Assembly: GCA_943329845.2 (NCBI GenBank) | Contig: CALQFM020000010.1 | Coordinates: 16,991-80,990, forward strand | DNA from: Candidatus Kuenenia stuttgartensis | GTDB lineage: Bacteria; Pseudomonadota; Alphaproteobacteria; SMXS01 | Length of the DNA: 64,000 nucleotides | Direction of reading: 5' to 3' | Shown: positions 52,599-64,000 of the stretch, piece by piece | Layout of the letters: each line of letters opens with the position of its first letter | Numbering within the stretch: the first letter of the stretch is position 1 | Program-made: the position numbers and the translations under genes | The notes under the pieces: model-generated | Database searches by the model: none | Seen by the model: only the letters and a program-made list of their open reading frames with translations | What the model was told of the DNA's origin: nothing

Positions 52599-54503
52599 TC
52601 ACGGCATCTGCGAGAGCATCTGGTCGACGAGCTTCTGGTTCCGGGTCACGGAATACTTGTCGAACAGGTAGGTCTGGTACTGGGCGAAGATGTCCAGCTT
52701 CAGGGTTTCGCCGAGGCTGTTCCTGATCTGCTTGTACTCGTCGCTGTTCTGGTCGATGGGCATGGACTTCACCTCGGCGACGCGGACGACGAAATAGCCG
52801 TCATTGCGCACGGACGGGCCGAACACCACGCCGTCCTTCTTCGCATCGAACATGGCGATCAGCAGGTCGCGCGAGAAGGCGCCGCCCAGCTTGCCCGCTT
52901 CGGCGCGGCTGACCACCGGCGTCGACGACACGGTGGCGCCGACTTCCGCCGCCGCGTCGGACAGCGACGTGCCGGCGCGCACTTTCTGGACCATCTTCTC
53001 GGCGATCGAGCGGGCGGCCTTATCGCGGGCCTCGCGGGTCCAGTCGGCGCGCACCTGATCCGTGATCTGCTTCAGCGGTATGACCCGTGCCGGGACGATC
53101 TTGTCGAGCTGGGTGATGAAATAGCCGTTCTCGCCATCGTCCTCGAGATCGATGAACTCGCCTTCGGTCTTGCCGAACAGGGACGGAACGAAGGTCTTGC
53201 CCGGCGGCAGGCCGGTCACCGCCAGGCCCAGATCGTCCTTGCCATCGCCGTTCATCAGCTTGACCGACCGCAGCGGCAGCTCCAGCGACTTGGCGATCGC
53301 GTCGATCGGCGCGCCGGTGGCGATCTGGGTGCGCGCCTTTTCCGCCAGGTCGTCGAGGGCGGCGCTGACCTGCCGGTCGACGATATCCTTCATCAGCTGC
53401 GGACGGGCTTCGTCCAGCGAAACCTCGCGGCCGGGCGTGACGGAGTCGACCTTGAAGATCACCCAGCCCAGCTTGCTGTTGACCGGGTCGCCGGTCTCGC
53501 CCTGGGCGATCGAGAAAGCCTTGTTCGCGGCTTCGTCGCCGAGATAGGACAGCTTCGATTTCTCGGCGGCGGGGAGCGCGGTCTCGGCCGCGGACATGCC
53601 GGCCGACTTGGCGACGGCGGCGAAATCCTCGCCGGCGTCGAGCCGCTGCTTCAGCTTCTTCGCGGTGTCCTCGGCCGGGACGATGATCTGCTTCAGGTCG
53701 CGCTTCTCGGCGGCCGACAGGGTGGCCTTGCGCGCCGCGTACTCGGCCTTCAGCTGCTCCTCGGTCACCTGGGTGCGCGCCGCCAGCTCGGCCTGGTTTA
53801 GCGCCAGATAGCGGAACGCCCGGAATTCGGGCTGCGAATAGGCCTGCTTGTGGGCGTCGTAGTAGCTCTTGAGGTCCTTGTCGCCGGGCTCCGGGATGTT
53901 GGTCATGGCGGCGGCCGGGATGCCGACATAGTTGGCCCAGCGGACTTCCGAGCCATAGGAATAGAGCGCCTGGACCACGGCCTCGGGGACGATGACGCCG
54001 CTGCGCAGGGTGCCGAGCAGGTCGGCGCGCTCCATCAGGCGGCGAATCTCGTGCTCGTACATGGCTTCGGTCATGCCGCGCTGGCGCAGGCTCTCACGGT
54101 AGATCGCCCGGTCGAACGTGCCGCCGGGGCCCTGGAATTGCGGCGCTTCATGGATCGCCTTGGCGATGCGCTTGTCGGAGGCGCGCACGCCCAGGCTGTC
54201 GGCCGCGTTGTCCAGCGCGGCGCCCATCACCAGCCGCTCCAGCGTCAGCTTGTCGACGCCGTCGGCGATGGCCTGCACCTTGGTGTAGGGCTGCGACGGA
54301 TCCTTGGTGCGCATGCCCAGCTCGGCGCGGAAGGCGCGGTCGTATTCGCCCTGCGTGACATGCACGCTGTCGACGGTCGCCACGGTCGACGGACCCGTCA
54401 GATGCGCGGACTGAACGCCCCAGAGCACGAAGCTGGCGATGATAAGGATCAGCAGGCCCCGCAGGATCCAGGAATTCGCGCCTTTGCGCAGCGCAGTCAG
54501 CAT
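52599..54503 (-). CDS. ppiD: PpiD-like peptidyl-prolyl isomerase (SurA N-terminal type)
   Basis: An inner-membrane-anchored periplasmic chaperone that assists proteins emerging from Sec. The 634 residues have one N-terminal helix (LRGLLILIIASFVLWGVQ, ~12-35), a SurA-type N domain (VATVDSVHVTQGEYDRAFRA) and a parvulin-like region around residues ~230-390, poorly conserved at the active site, suggesting a chaperone rather than an isomerase. The ATG at 54503 is chosen over a longer frame rich in Pro/Arg. A good promoter lies 50 bases upstream. trpE follows. Confidence 0.9.
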   Translation of the reverse strand: MLTALRKGANSWILRGLLILIIASFVLWGVQSAHLTGPSTVATVDSVHVTQGEYDRAFRAELGMRTKDPSQPYTKVQAIADGVDKLTLERLVMGAALDNAADSLGVRASDKRIAKAIHEAPQFQGPGGTFDRAIYRESLRQRGMTEAMYEHEIRRLMERADLLGTLRSGVIVPEAVVQALYSYGSEVRWANYVGIPAAAMTNIPEPGDKDLKSYYDAHKQAYSQPEFRAFRYLALNQAELAARTQVTEEQLKAEYAARKATLSAAEKRDLKQIIVPAEDTAKKLKQRLDAGEDFAAVAKSAGMSAAETALPAAEKSKLSYLGDEAANKAFSIAQGETGDPVNSKLGWVIFKVDSVTPGREVSLDEARPQLMKDIVDRQVSAALDDLAEKARTQIATGAPIDAIAKSLELPLRSVKLMNGDGKDDLGLAVTGLPPGKTFVPSLFGKTEGEFIDLEDDGENGYFITQLDKIVPARVIPLKQITDQVRADWTREARDKAARSIAEKMVQKVRAGTSLSDAAAEVGATVSSTPVVSRAEAGKLGGAFSRDLLIAMFDAKKDGVVFGPSVRNDGYFVVRVAEVKSMPIDQNSDEYKQIRNSLGETLKLDIFAQYQTYLFDKYSVTRNQKLVDQMLSQMP

Positions 54504-54560
54504 CGTTGATGTTCTCCCCAGGGGGCGGAGGCCCGGCGGTTCGGGCTGGATTGGGCGCGC

Positions 54561-54589
54561 ATCATAGTCAGGGTGGCCACCCCTCGCAA
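54561..54589 (-). promoter_or_regulatory. Predicted promoter of ppiD-trpE
   Basis: On the minus strand: -35 TTGCGA (54589-54584), 17-base spacer, -10 TATGAT (54566-54561), about 58 bases ahead of the ppiD ATG. Confidence 0.65.
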
Positions 54590-54664
54590 CCGGCAAGCCG
54601 GGACTGGAAACCGCTACGCCGGTCTGCTATCGGGAAATCCGGTCCATAACGTCAGGAACAGCCG

Positions 54665-55423
54665 ATGAGCAATGCACCGAAGCCGCTGGTGGCGGGCAAC
54701 TGGAAGATGAACGGCTCGGTCGCCAGCGCCGACGAGGCCAGGCGCATGGCCGACGGGCTGGCAGCGCTGGCTGGCCTCCGCTGCGTCGCCATGATCTGCC
54801 CGCCGTTTCCACTGGTAGGCCTGTTCGCGCGGGTGCTGTCTGGCACCGCGCTCGCCGTGGGCGCGCAGGACTGCCATCCCAAGCCGAGCGGCGCGCACAC
54901 CGGCGACGTCAGCGCCGAGCTGCTGGCCGAGGTTGGTGCGTCCGCGATCATCGTCGGCCACTCCGAGCGCCGGCAGGACCACGCCGAGACCGACGCGCTG
55001 GTTGCATCGAAGGCCGAGGCGGCGTGGCGCGCCGGCCTGACCGCCATCATCTGCGTCGGCGAGACCGAGGCCGAACGGGCGGGCGGCCGCACGCTCGACG
55101 TCATCGGCGGCCAGCTTGCCGGCTCGGTGCCGGCCGCCGCGCGTCCGGAAACCACGGTCGTCGCCTACGAGCCGGTGTGGGCCATTGGCACTGGCAGGAC
55201 GCCCACGCCTGAAGACGTGGCCGAGGTGCATGCCTTCATCCGCGAGACGCTGGTCAGGCGGCTGGGCGAAGCGGGCAGGGGCATCCGCCTGCTCTATGGC
55301 GGCTCGGTCAAGCCATCCAACGCGGCCGAGCTGATGGCGGTCGCCAATGTGGACGGCGCGCTGGTCGGCGGCGCGAGCTTGAAGGCCGACGATTTTCTGG
55401 GGATTATGGCGGCGTACACATAA
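54665..55423 (+). CDS. tpiA: Triose-phosphate isomerase
   Basis: Interconverts dihydroxyacetone phosphate and glyceraldehyde 3-phosphate. The 252 residues have the catalytic Lys in GNWKMNG, His in IIVGHSERR, and Glu in [18 protein letters not shown], plus [14 protein letters not shown] for the phosphate loop. It heads the usual tpiA-secG-pyrG-eno order, here interrupted by a peptidase gene. Confidence 0.97.
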   Translation: MSNAPKPLVAGNWKMNGSVASADEARRMADGLAALAGLRCVAMICPPFPLVGLFARVLSGTALAVGAQDCHPKPSGAHTGDVSAELLAEVGASAIIVGHSERRQDHAETDALVASKAEAAWRAGLTAIICVGETEAERAGGRTLDVIGGQLAGSVPAAARPETTVVAYEPVWAIGTGRTPTPEDVAEVHAFIRETLVRRLGEAGRGIRLLYGGSVKPSNAAELMAVANVDGALVGGASLKADDFLGIMAAYT

Positions 55424-55470
55424 GGCATGCCGGCGACGCCAGCCGTCCGGCATTGGATTTGGGGGAATTC

Positions 55471-57471
55471 ATGTTCCGGACGCTTGCCGCCGCCTGCCTT
55501 GTTTTGGTTACCACGCCCGCCACGGCGCACGAACCTTTGCCGGTCGAGCTCTTCGCCAGCATCCCCATCATCGGCGGGCCGCGCGACGATTCCATCAGTC
55601 TGTCGCCTGACGGGTCGCATTACGCGGCGATTGTCTCGGTGAAGGGCAGCCCGGCGCTCGCCAGCGTGCCGACAAGCGGCGACTCCGTGGGAATCAGGAT
55701 GACCGGCTACGGTGACTATGACCCACGCTGGTATGCCTGGGCCACGAATCGTCATCTTCTGATCAGCTTCGGTTTTCCGTATCGCCGCTATGGTGTCGAG
55801 ACGATGGAGACACGGCTGGTGGTGTTCGATACAGAGAAGGGTACGCTCGAGCCCCTGATCCGCTTCAGGGAAGCCATTGTCGGCAAGGAGGCGGAAAGGC
55901 ATCTCTCCCAGTTCCAGGATGACGTGGTCAGCCGGCTGCCGCTGAAGGGCAACAAGATCAACGTGGCGCTGGATCAAGATACGCCCGGGCTTCCGGGCGT
56001 CTTCAGCTTCGATATCGAGGGGGATACGGTCGGCGACCGCATCCTGCGCGAGCGTGCAGGCGTGCTGGACTGGGAGGAGGACGCCAATGGCGTGATCCGG
56101 CTGGGATACGGCCTCCGGCGGAGCACCAGCGGCTACCTGAAGCAGGAAGCGCGGATCGTGTTCCGGCAGTCCGAGGATGACGAGTTCACCACACAGGCCA
56201 CCTTTGACCCGCGTGATGTGGAAGGAGCCGCATTCGATGTCATGGGCTTCACCGAGGATCCCAACGTCATTCTCATCCGCGATCTCAACGAACAGGGGCG
56301 GATGGCGATCTACAAGTTCGACACTACCACTTCCAAGGTCGTCGGCACGGTTTTCTCCCATGAGAAATACGATGTGAGCAGCATCTCGTTCGAGCCTGGG
56401 ACCGACCGCCTTGCCAGCGTAGGCTACGTGGCCGACGCGCCGGCGAGGATCTTTTTCGATGATCTGGAAAAGCGGGACCATGCCGCGCTGCACAAGCTGT
56501 ATCCCGACCTGCAGTCGGCGATTGTCAGCCGGGATATGGACCGAACCAAGGCCATCGCCCGGACTGAGAGCCCTTCGTCGCCGCCGGCGTACTACTATTT
56601 CGATATGGTCAAGAACGTCTACGCGCCTTTGGGCAGCGCCTATCCGCAGCTCCACGGCCGTACACTGAGCGAAACCAGGGTCATATCCTATGACGCCCGT
56701 GACGGTCTGAAGATCGAGGGCTACCTGACCGTGCCCAAGGGAGCCGAAGCGAAGAACCTGCCGATCATCGTCCATCCCCATGGCGGACCTGCCTCGCGCG
56801 ATACGCTGACCTACGACTACTGGGTGCAGTATTTCGTCAGCCGTGGCTGGGCGGTCCTGCAGGTGAATTTCCGCGGCTCGACGGGCTATGGCAGAGAGTT
56901 CGAGGATGCCGGCGACGGGCAATGGGGCAAGGCCATGCAGGACGACGTGACCGATGGCCTGAAATGGGTCATCGCACAGGGCATTGCCGATCCAGGGCGG
57001 GTCTGCATTGTTGGCGGTTCCTATGGCGGATACGTGGCCCTGCAGGCTGCCGCCGCGACGCCCGAGCTTTATCGCTGTGCGGTCGCGCTAAACGGCGTCA
57101 GCGATATCCAGGAACGCATCGAGGACCTGCGCCACTATTCCAGCTACTTGATCGCACGAGAGTATCTGACGCAGGAGGATGCCGCCGACAAGTCGCCGGC
57201 ACAGCATGCCGACAAGGTAGCCATTCCCGTTCTCGTCGCCTACGGCACCAAGGACCGGGTGGTCAACGCCGATCACAGCCGCCGGATGATCTCGGCGCTG
57301 AAACGTGCGGGCAAGAACGTCGTAGTGGTCGAACTTGAGGGTGGCGACCACGGCCTGACCCTTGAACGGCACAGGATCGCCTTCTTCCGGGCGATGGACG
57401 AATTCCTGCAGAAGCACCTGGGACTGGGGCCGGTGCCGTCTTCGGAGGTCGCCTCGGCGACCGCCAAATAA
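55471..57471 (+). CDS. Secreted S9 family prolyl oligopeptidase
   Basis: A 666-residue protein with a signal peptide (MFRTLAAACLVLVTTPATA, cut near residue 20), a beta-propeller-like N-terminal half and an alpha/beta-hydrolase domain from residue ~400. Catalytic Ser517 is in GGSYGGY, Asp595 in YGTKDRVVNAD and His627 in GGDHGLT. GRGG-like HGGPASRD and VLQVNFRGSTGYG are the oxyanion segments. The ATG at 55471 has GGGGG eight bases upstream; an in-frame TTG at 55453 is less likely. Probably a periplasmic or outer-membrane-associated peptidase. It interrupts the tpiA-secG pair and looks slightly less GC-rich. Confidence 0.92.
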   Translation: MFRTLAAACLVLVTTPATAHEPLPVELFASIPIIGGPRDDSISLSPDGSHYAAIVSVKGSPALASVPTSGDSVGIRMTGYGDYDPRWYAWATNRHLLISFGFPYRRYGVETMETRLVVFDTEKGTLEPLIRFREAIVGKEAERHLSQFQDDVVSRLPLKGNKINVALDQDTPGLPGVFSFDIEGDTVGDRILRERAGVLDWEEDANGVIRLGYGLRRSTSGYLKQEARIVFRQSEDDEFTTQATFDPRDVEGAAFDVMGFTEDPNVILIRDLNEQGRMAIYKFDTTTSKVVGTVFSHEKYDVSSISFEPGTDRLASVGYVADAPARIFFDDLEKRDHAALHKLYPDLQSAIVSRDMDRTKAIARTESPSSPPAYYYFDMVKNVYAPLGSAYPQLHGRTLSETRVISYDARDGLKIEGYLTVPKGAEAKNLPIIVHPHGGPASRDTLTYDYWVQYFVSRGWAVLQVNFRGSTGYGREFEDAGDGQWGKAMQDDVTDGLKWVIAQGIADPGRVCIVGGSYGGYVALQAAAATPELYRCAVALNGVSDIQERIEDLRHYSSYLIAREYLTQEDAADKSPAQHADKVAIPVLVAYGTKDRVVNADHSRRMISALKRAGKNVVVVELEGGDHGLTLERHRIAFFRAMDEFLQKHLGLGPVPSSEVASATAK

Positions 57472-57533
57472 CGGTATGGCACCACCGGTACAGTTGGTGT
57501 AAAAGCCCCCCAACCCTGACCCATGAAAGCGTC

Positions 57534-57890
57534 ATGCAAGAAGTCGTACTCATCATCCTGTTGGTGGTCGCCGTCGCTATGGTGATCGTGATCCTGATGC
57601 AGCGCTCGGAAGGCGGCGCGGCCACCCTGACGGGCGGCGCGTCCTCGGGCGGCTTCATGTCGGTGCGCGGCGCGGCCAGCTTCCTGACCCGGTTGACGGC
57701 CTTCCTGGCCGCGGCGTTCTTTCTGCTGTGCCTGGGTCTGGCGGTGCTGGCGGCGCGCGGCGGCGACAACGCCGGTTCGGTCATGGACAAGGCCCAGGTG
57801 CCGGCAACCAAGACGCCGGCGGGTTCGGCCCCGGCGGCGCCCGCCGCGCCGGCCAAGCCCGCGGCGCCTAGCGTGCCGTACCAGGAGTAG
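57534..57890 (+). CDS. secG: Protein translocase subunit SecG
   Basis: Stimulates Sec-dependent export. The 118 residues form two helices ([20 protein letters not shown] near 5-24 and a second near ~45-65), with the conserved [19 protein letters not shown] between them, and a variable Ala/Pro-rich tail of ~45 residues, common in alphaproteobacteria. It lies directly ahead of pyrG. Confidence 0.93.
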   Translation: MQEVVLIILLVVAVAMVIVILMQRSEGGAATLTGGASSGGFMSVRGAASFLTRLTAFLAAAFFLLCLGLAVLAARGGDNAGSVMDKAQVPATKTPAGSAPAAPAAPAKPAAPSVPYQE

Positions 57891-57934
57891 CTCTAAACCC
57901 GTCCCTTCAACAACCGCATGCGTGCCCCCGGTCC

Positions 57935-60897
<2,963 letters not shown>

Positions 60898-60980
60898 TGA
60901 CTCGCGGACTCTTCACAAGTTGCTGAATCGATGAAGAATTCTGTTTGACCCGCTGACTCGCGTGTGATTCACTATTTCAC

Positions 60981-61304
60981 ATGCGCAAAGGGGCAATCAG
61001 ACAGATGACGCTCGATGCGATCCTCCCGGGGGTCGTCATGTGTCTCATCGCGTATTTTTGCTACCATGCCGTGCAGGGCGAGCTGGGCCTGCTGTCCTAT
61101 GTGCGGCTGGAGCGCCAGAAGTCCTCGCTCGAGGCCGAAGCCGAGGCAGTCACTGCCCAGCGCGCGGCCTTGGAGCATCGGGTGCGGCTGATGGCGCCCG
61201 ACAAGGTCGATCCCGATCTGCTCGACGAACTGGCGCGCTATGAACTCGGTTTCGCCCATCCGGACGAAATCGTGATTCTGAACGAGACCCTCAAAACCAA
61301 CTGA
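60981..61304 (+). CDS. ftsB: Septum formation initiator FtsB/DivIC family
   Basis: A small bitopic cell-division protein that links FtsQ and FtsL. The 107-residue product has one helix (residues ~11-30, LDAILPGVVMCLIAYFCYHA) and then a coiled coil (LERQKSSLEAEAEAVTAQRA, residues ~43-70), ending with the DPDLLDELARYELGF segment of the DivIC family. Its place between eno and pdhA is conserved in the class. Confidence 0.9.
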   Translation: MRKGAIRQMTLDAILPGVVMCLIAYFCYHAVQGELGLLSYVRLERQKSSLEAEAEAVTAQRAALEHRVRLMAPDKVDPDLLDELARYELGFAHPDEIVILNETLKTN

Positions 61305-61503
61305 TCCGCCTTATATTCTTTCATGTGGATGCCGCACGGCGAAACATCCGTACGCTCGTCGACGCCGTACCCTAACAAACTGGCGAACTGAAAAACGTCA
61401 CTGATCGGCGATTGATTTTCGCCTGCGAAGCGTCGGTAATATGGCCCAGTGGGCAGCGCCGGACGATGGTCAACGGGCGCGCCCTGACGTTGAAGGGGAC
61501 CGC

Positions 61504-62532
61504 ATGCCAACCAAGAAACCGGCGACCAAGGCCAAGCAGCGCCCCGCGCGCACCTCGGCGCCGCCGCCCTACAAGGCCAAGCCCAAGGAATTGCTGGAGT
61601 TCTACCGCGAGATGCTGCTGATCCGCCGCTTCGAGGAGCGTGCGGGCCAGATGTACGGCATGGGCCTGATCGGTGGATTCTGCCATCTCTACATTGGCCA
61701 GGAAGCGGTCATCACCGGCGTCCACTCGGCGATGAAGGACGGTGATTCCCTGATCACCGCCTACCGCGATCACGGCCACATCCTTGCCGTCGGCACCAAT
61801 CCCAACGCCGTCATGGCCGAACTGACCGGTCGCGCCGGTGGCGTTTCGAAGGGCAAGGGCGGCTCCATGCACATGTTCGACCGCAAGGCGAACTTCTATG
61901 GTGGCCACGGCATCGTCGGGGCGCAGATCCCGCTGGGCTCGGGCATCGCCTTCGCCCACAAGTACCGGGGCGATGGCGGCGTCAGCGTGACCTTCTTCGG
62001 CGACGGCGCCGCCAATCAGGGCCAGGTCTACGAAGCCTTCAACATGGCCGAGCTCTGGCAGCTCCCGGTGGTCTACATCATCGAGAACAACCAGTACGCC
62101 ATGGGCACGTCGGTCGAGCGCTCGTCTTCGGAAACCCACTTCTACAAGCGCGGCGCCAGCTTCCGTATCCCCGGCTACGAGGTCGACGGCATGGACGTGC
62201 TGGCGGTGCGCGCGGCGGCCGAGGACGCCATTGCCTTCGTGCGCGACGGCAACGGGCCTATCATCCTGGAGATGAAGACCTATCGCTACCGCGGCCATTC
62301 CATGTCCGATCCGGCGAAATACCGCACCCGTGACGAGGTGCAGAAGATGCGCGCCGACCACGATCCCATCGATCATCTGGGTGAGATGCTGGTGAGCACG
62401 GGCGCCGCCACCGAGGACGACCTGAAGGCCGTCGACCGCGAGATCAAGGACATCGTCTCCGATGCCGCCGATTTTGCCCAGGACAGCCCCGAGCCCGATG
62501 CCGCCGAACTGTTCACCGAGGTGTATGCCTGA
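61504..62532 (+). CDS. pdhA: Pyruvate dehydrogenase E1 component, alpha subunit
   Basis: Half of the thiamine-diphosphate enzyme that decarboxylates pyruvate. The 342 residues have a basic Pro/Lys tail (residues 1-28), [20 protein letters not shown], the TPP motif [20 protein letters not shown]...NNQYAMGTS and the phosphorylation-loop-like [22 protein letters not shown] lies eight bases before the ATG at 61504. The longer in-frame start at 61441 precedes the RBS and is rejected. The gene overlaps pdhB by one base. Confidence 0.96.
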   Translation: MPTKKPATKAKQRPARTSAPPPYKAKPKELLEFYREMLLIRRFEERAGQMYGMGLIGGFCHLYIGQEAVITGVHSAMKDGDSLITAYRDHGHILAVGTNPNAVMAELTGRAGGVSKGKGGSMHMFDRKANFYGGHGIVGAQIPLGSGIAFAHKYRGDGGVSVTFFGDGAANQGQVYEAFNMAELWQLPVVYIIENNQYAMGTSVERSSSETHFYKRGASFRIPGYEVDGMDVLAVRAAAEDAIAFVRDGNGPIILEMKTYRYRGHSMSDPAKYRTRDEVQKMRADHDPIDHLGEMLVSTGAATEDDLKAVDREIKDIVSDAADFAQDSPEPDAAELFTEVYA

Positions 62533-63905
62533 TGTCGATCGATATCCTCATGCCGGCGCTGTCGCCGACCATGGAAGAAGGCACCCTCGCCAAATGGCTG
62601 GTGAAGGAAGGCGATACGGTCAGCTCCGGCGACGTGCTGGCCGAGATCGAGACCGACAAGGCGACCATGGAGCTCGAATCGATCAATGACGGCAAGGTCG
62701 CCAAGATCCTGGTGCCCGAAGGCACCGAGGGCGTGAAGGTCAACGCGGTCATCGCCCGCCTGGTCGAGGAAGGCGAGAGCTCGGACGCCGCCGCGGCCAA
62801 GCCCGCGCCCAAGGCGCCGAAGGCGGAAGCCAAGGCCGAAGCGCCCGCCGGGACCGAGGCAAAGCCCACCGCGAAGGCCGAACCCGCGCTGAAGGATCCC
62901 GAAATCCCCGCCGGCACCGAGATGGTCGAGATGACCGTCCGCGAGGCGCTGCGCGATGCCATGGCCGAGGAGATGCGCCGCGACGACAAGGTGTTCCTTA
63001 TGGGCGAGGAAGTCGGCCAGTACCAGGGCGCCTACAAGGTCTCGCAGGAGCTACTGCAGGAGTTCGGCGAAAAGCGCGTCATCGACACGCCGATCACCGA
63101 GCACGGCTTCACCGGCCTCGGTGTCGGCGCGGCCATGGCTGGCCTGAAGCCCATCGTCGAGTTCATGACGTTCAATTTCGCCATGCAGGCGATCGACCAC
63201 ATCATCAATTCTGCGGCCAAGACCCGCTACATGTCGGGCGGCATGATCAGCGTGCCGATCGTGTTCCGCGGCCCCAACGGATTCGCCTCGAGGGTCGCGG
63301 CCCAGCATTCCCAGTGCTATGCCAGTTGGTACGGCCACGTGCCCGGACTGAAGGTGGTCGCGCCCTATTCGGCGGCCGACGCCAAGGGCCTGCTGAAGTC
63401 GGCGATCCGCGATCCCAATCCGGTGGTGTTCCTCGAGCAGGAGCTGCTCTACGGACGCAAGTTCGAGGTGCCCAAGCTCGACGACTACACCGTGCCGATC
63501 GGCAAGGCCAAGGTCGTCCGGGAAGGCAAGGACGTCACCCTGATCAGCTTCTCCTACACCATGCTCGCCGTGCTGGACGCGGCGGAAAAGCTTGCGGCGG
63601 AGGGCATCGACGCCGAGGTGATCGACCTGCGCACCATCAGGCCGCTCGACGCGGAAACCCTCGTCGCGTCGGTGAAGAAAACCAACCGCGCCGTCGTGGT
63701 CGAGCAGGGCTGGACCGCCTATGGCGTGACCTCGGAAGTGTCGTCGGTGCTGATGGAGCAGGCGTTCGACTGGCTCGACGCGCCGGTGCTGCGCCTGGGC
63801 GGCGCCGACGTGCCCATGCCCTATGCGGCCAGCCTGGAGAAGGTCGCCATCGTCCAGCCCGAGGATGTGGTCAAGGCGGCCAAGACCGTCTGCTACAAGG
63901 CCTGA
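62532..63905 (+). CDS. pdhB: Pyruvate dehydrogenase E1 component, beta subunit, with lipoyl domain
   Basis: Partner of PdhA. The 457 residues carry an N-terminal lipoyl domain (residues 1-80, lipoylated Lys in [10 protein letters not shown]), an Ala/Pro/Lys linker (residues ~90-135) and a transketolase-type E1-beta core ([50 protein letters not shown]). An extra lipoyl domain on E1 beta is a known alphaproteobacterial trait. Its lipoyl domain resembles that of the next gene. Confidence 0.96.
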   Translation: MSIDILMPALSPTMEEGTLAKWLVKEGDTVSSGDVLAEIETDKATMELESINDGKVAKILVPEGTEGVKVNAVIARLVEEGESSDAAAAKPAPKAPKAEAKAEAPAGTEAKPTAKAEPALKDPEIPAGTEMVEMTVREALRDAMAEEMRRDDKVFLMGEEVGQYQGAYKVSQELLQEFGEKRVIDTPITEHGFTGLGVGAAMAGLKPIVEFMTFNFAMQAIDHIINSAAKTRYMSGGMISVPIVFRGPNGFASRVAAQHSQCYASWYGHVPGLKVVAPYSAADAKGLLKSAIRDPNPVVFLEQELLYGRKFEVPKLDDYTVPIGKAKVVREGKDVTLISFSYTMLAVLDAAEKLAAEGIDAEVIDLRTIRPLDAETLVASVKKTNRAVVVEQGWTAYGVTSEVSSVLMEQAFDWLDAPVLRLGGADVPMPYAASLEKVAIVQPEDVVKAAKTVCYKA

Positions 63906-63910
63906 TCCGA

Positions 63911-64000
63911 ATGGCTATATCGATCACCATGCCGGCGCTCTCGCCCACCATGGAAGAGGGCAACCTCTCCAAATGGCGGGTGAAGGAGGGCGACACGGTC
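63911..64000 (+). CDS. pdhC: Pyruvate dehydrogenase E2 component, start only (3' end outside window)
   Basis: Dihydrolipoamide acetyltransferase of the same complex. Only 30 codons are in the window, beginning [20 protein letters not shown], the lipoyl-domain N-terminus. It shares 24 of 30 residues with the start of pdhB. Identity rests on these residues and on its place after pdhA-pdhB. Confidence 0.9.
   Translation, partial: MAISITMPALSPTMEEGNLSKWRVKEGDTV

Noticed and set aside
51362..53801. Two long plus-strand open frames over trpE and ppiD
   Set aside because: Shadows of trpE and ppiD, with low-complexity His/Arg/Gly-rich translations.
61305..61503. TTGATT and TAATAT before pdhA as a promoter
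   Set aside because: The spacer would be 19 bases and neither element is strong; not supported enough to list.

Overview
The window is a contiguous stretch of core chromosome from an alphaproteobacterium with high GC (about two thirds by eye). The evidence is the gene order: lon-hupB-tRNA-Val-tRNA-Asp-nuoA to nuoN-birA-RNase J-methylmalonyl-CoA epimerase-DUF1467-proS-lolC-lolD-dnaE, then rpsB-tsf-pyrH-frr-uppS-cdsA-dxr-rseP-bamA-skp-fabZ, then gltA/gltX/comEC/lexA/moeA/moaC/trpC/trpD/trpG, and tpiA-secG-pyrG-eno-ftsB-pdhA-pdhB-pdhC. Further support comes from the short ProS, a pyruvate dehydrogenase E1 beta with a lipoyl domain, and a perfect alphaproteobacterial LexA box (GTTC-N7-GTTC). I cannot name the genus.

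Layout. 1-2000: the 3' end of lon, HU, one tRNA-Val, a small GIY-YIG protein and two identical tRNA-Asp genes. 2000-16340: a complete 14-gene complex I operon (NDH-1) with its own promoter and many overlapping start/stop codons. 16350-19490: birA, RNase J, epimerase and DUF1467 follow closely. 19490-19940: the only long gap; it carries a minus-strand promoter, a possible 39-codon ORF and a strong terminator, i.e. a candidate small RNA or micropeptide gene. 19940-27513: proS, lipoprotein-release ABC transporter (lolC, lolD), dnaE and a NUDIX hydrolase. 27630-38540: translation factors and envelope genes from rpsB to fabZ. 38690-48570 is mostly minus strand (gltA, gltX, lexA, moeA, moaC, trpC, trpD, trpG), with comEC on plus. 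48700-51020 is an accessory insertion: a four-helix membrane protein, a 24-residue membrane micropeptide and a divergent polysaccharide deacetylase, which separates trpG from trpE. 51020-54503: trpE and a PpiD-like chaperone. 54665-64000: tpiA, a secreted S9 peptidase, secG, pyrG, eno, ftsB and the start of the pyruvate dehydrogenase operon.

Functionally the window covers respiration (complex I, citrate synthase, pyruvate dehydrogenase, enolase, triose-phosphate isomerase), replication and SOS control (dnaE, lexA), translation, tryptophan and molybdopterin synthesis, and outer-membrane biogenesis (RseP, BamA, Skp, LolC/LolD, PpiD, SecG). The most notable pattern is negative. At the two places where many alphaproteobacteria carry lipid A and Kdo genes (lpxD/lpxA/lpxI/lpxB around fabZ, and kdsA between pyrG and eno) those genes are absent although the flanking genes are intact. 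The outer-membrane protein and lipoprotein machinery remains. This raises the possibility of an outer membrane without classical LPS, or relocation of these genes. No CRISPR array, prophage, insertion sequence or integrase was seen.
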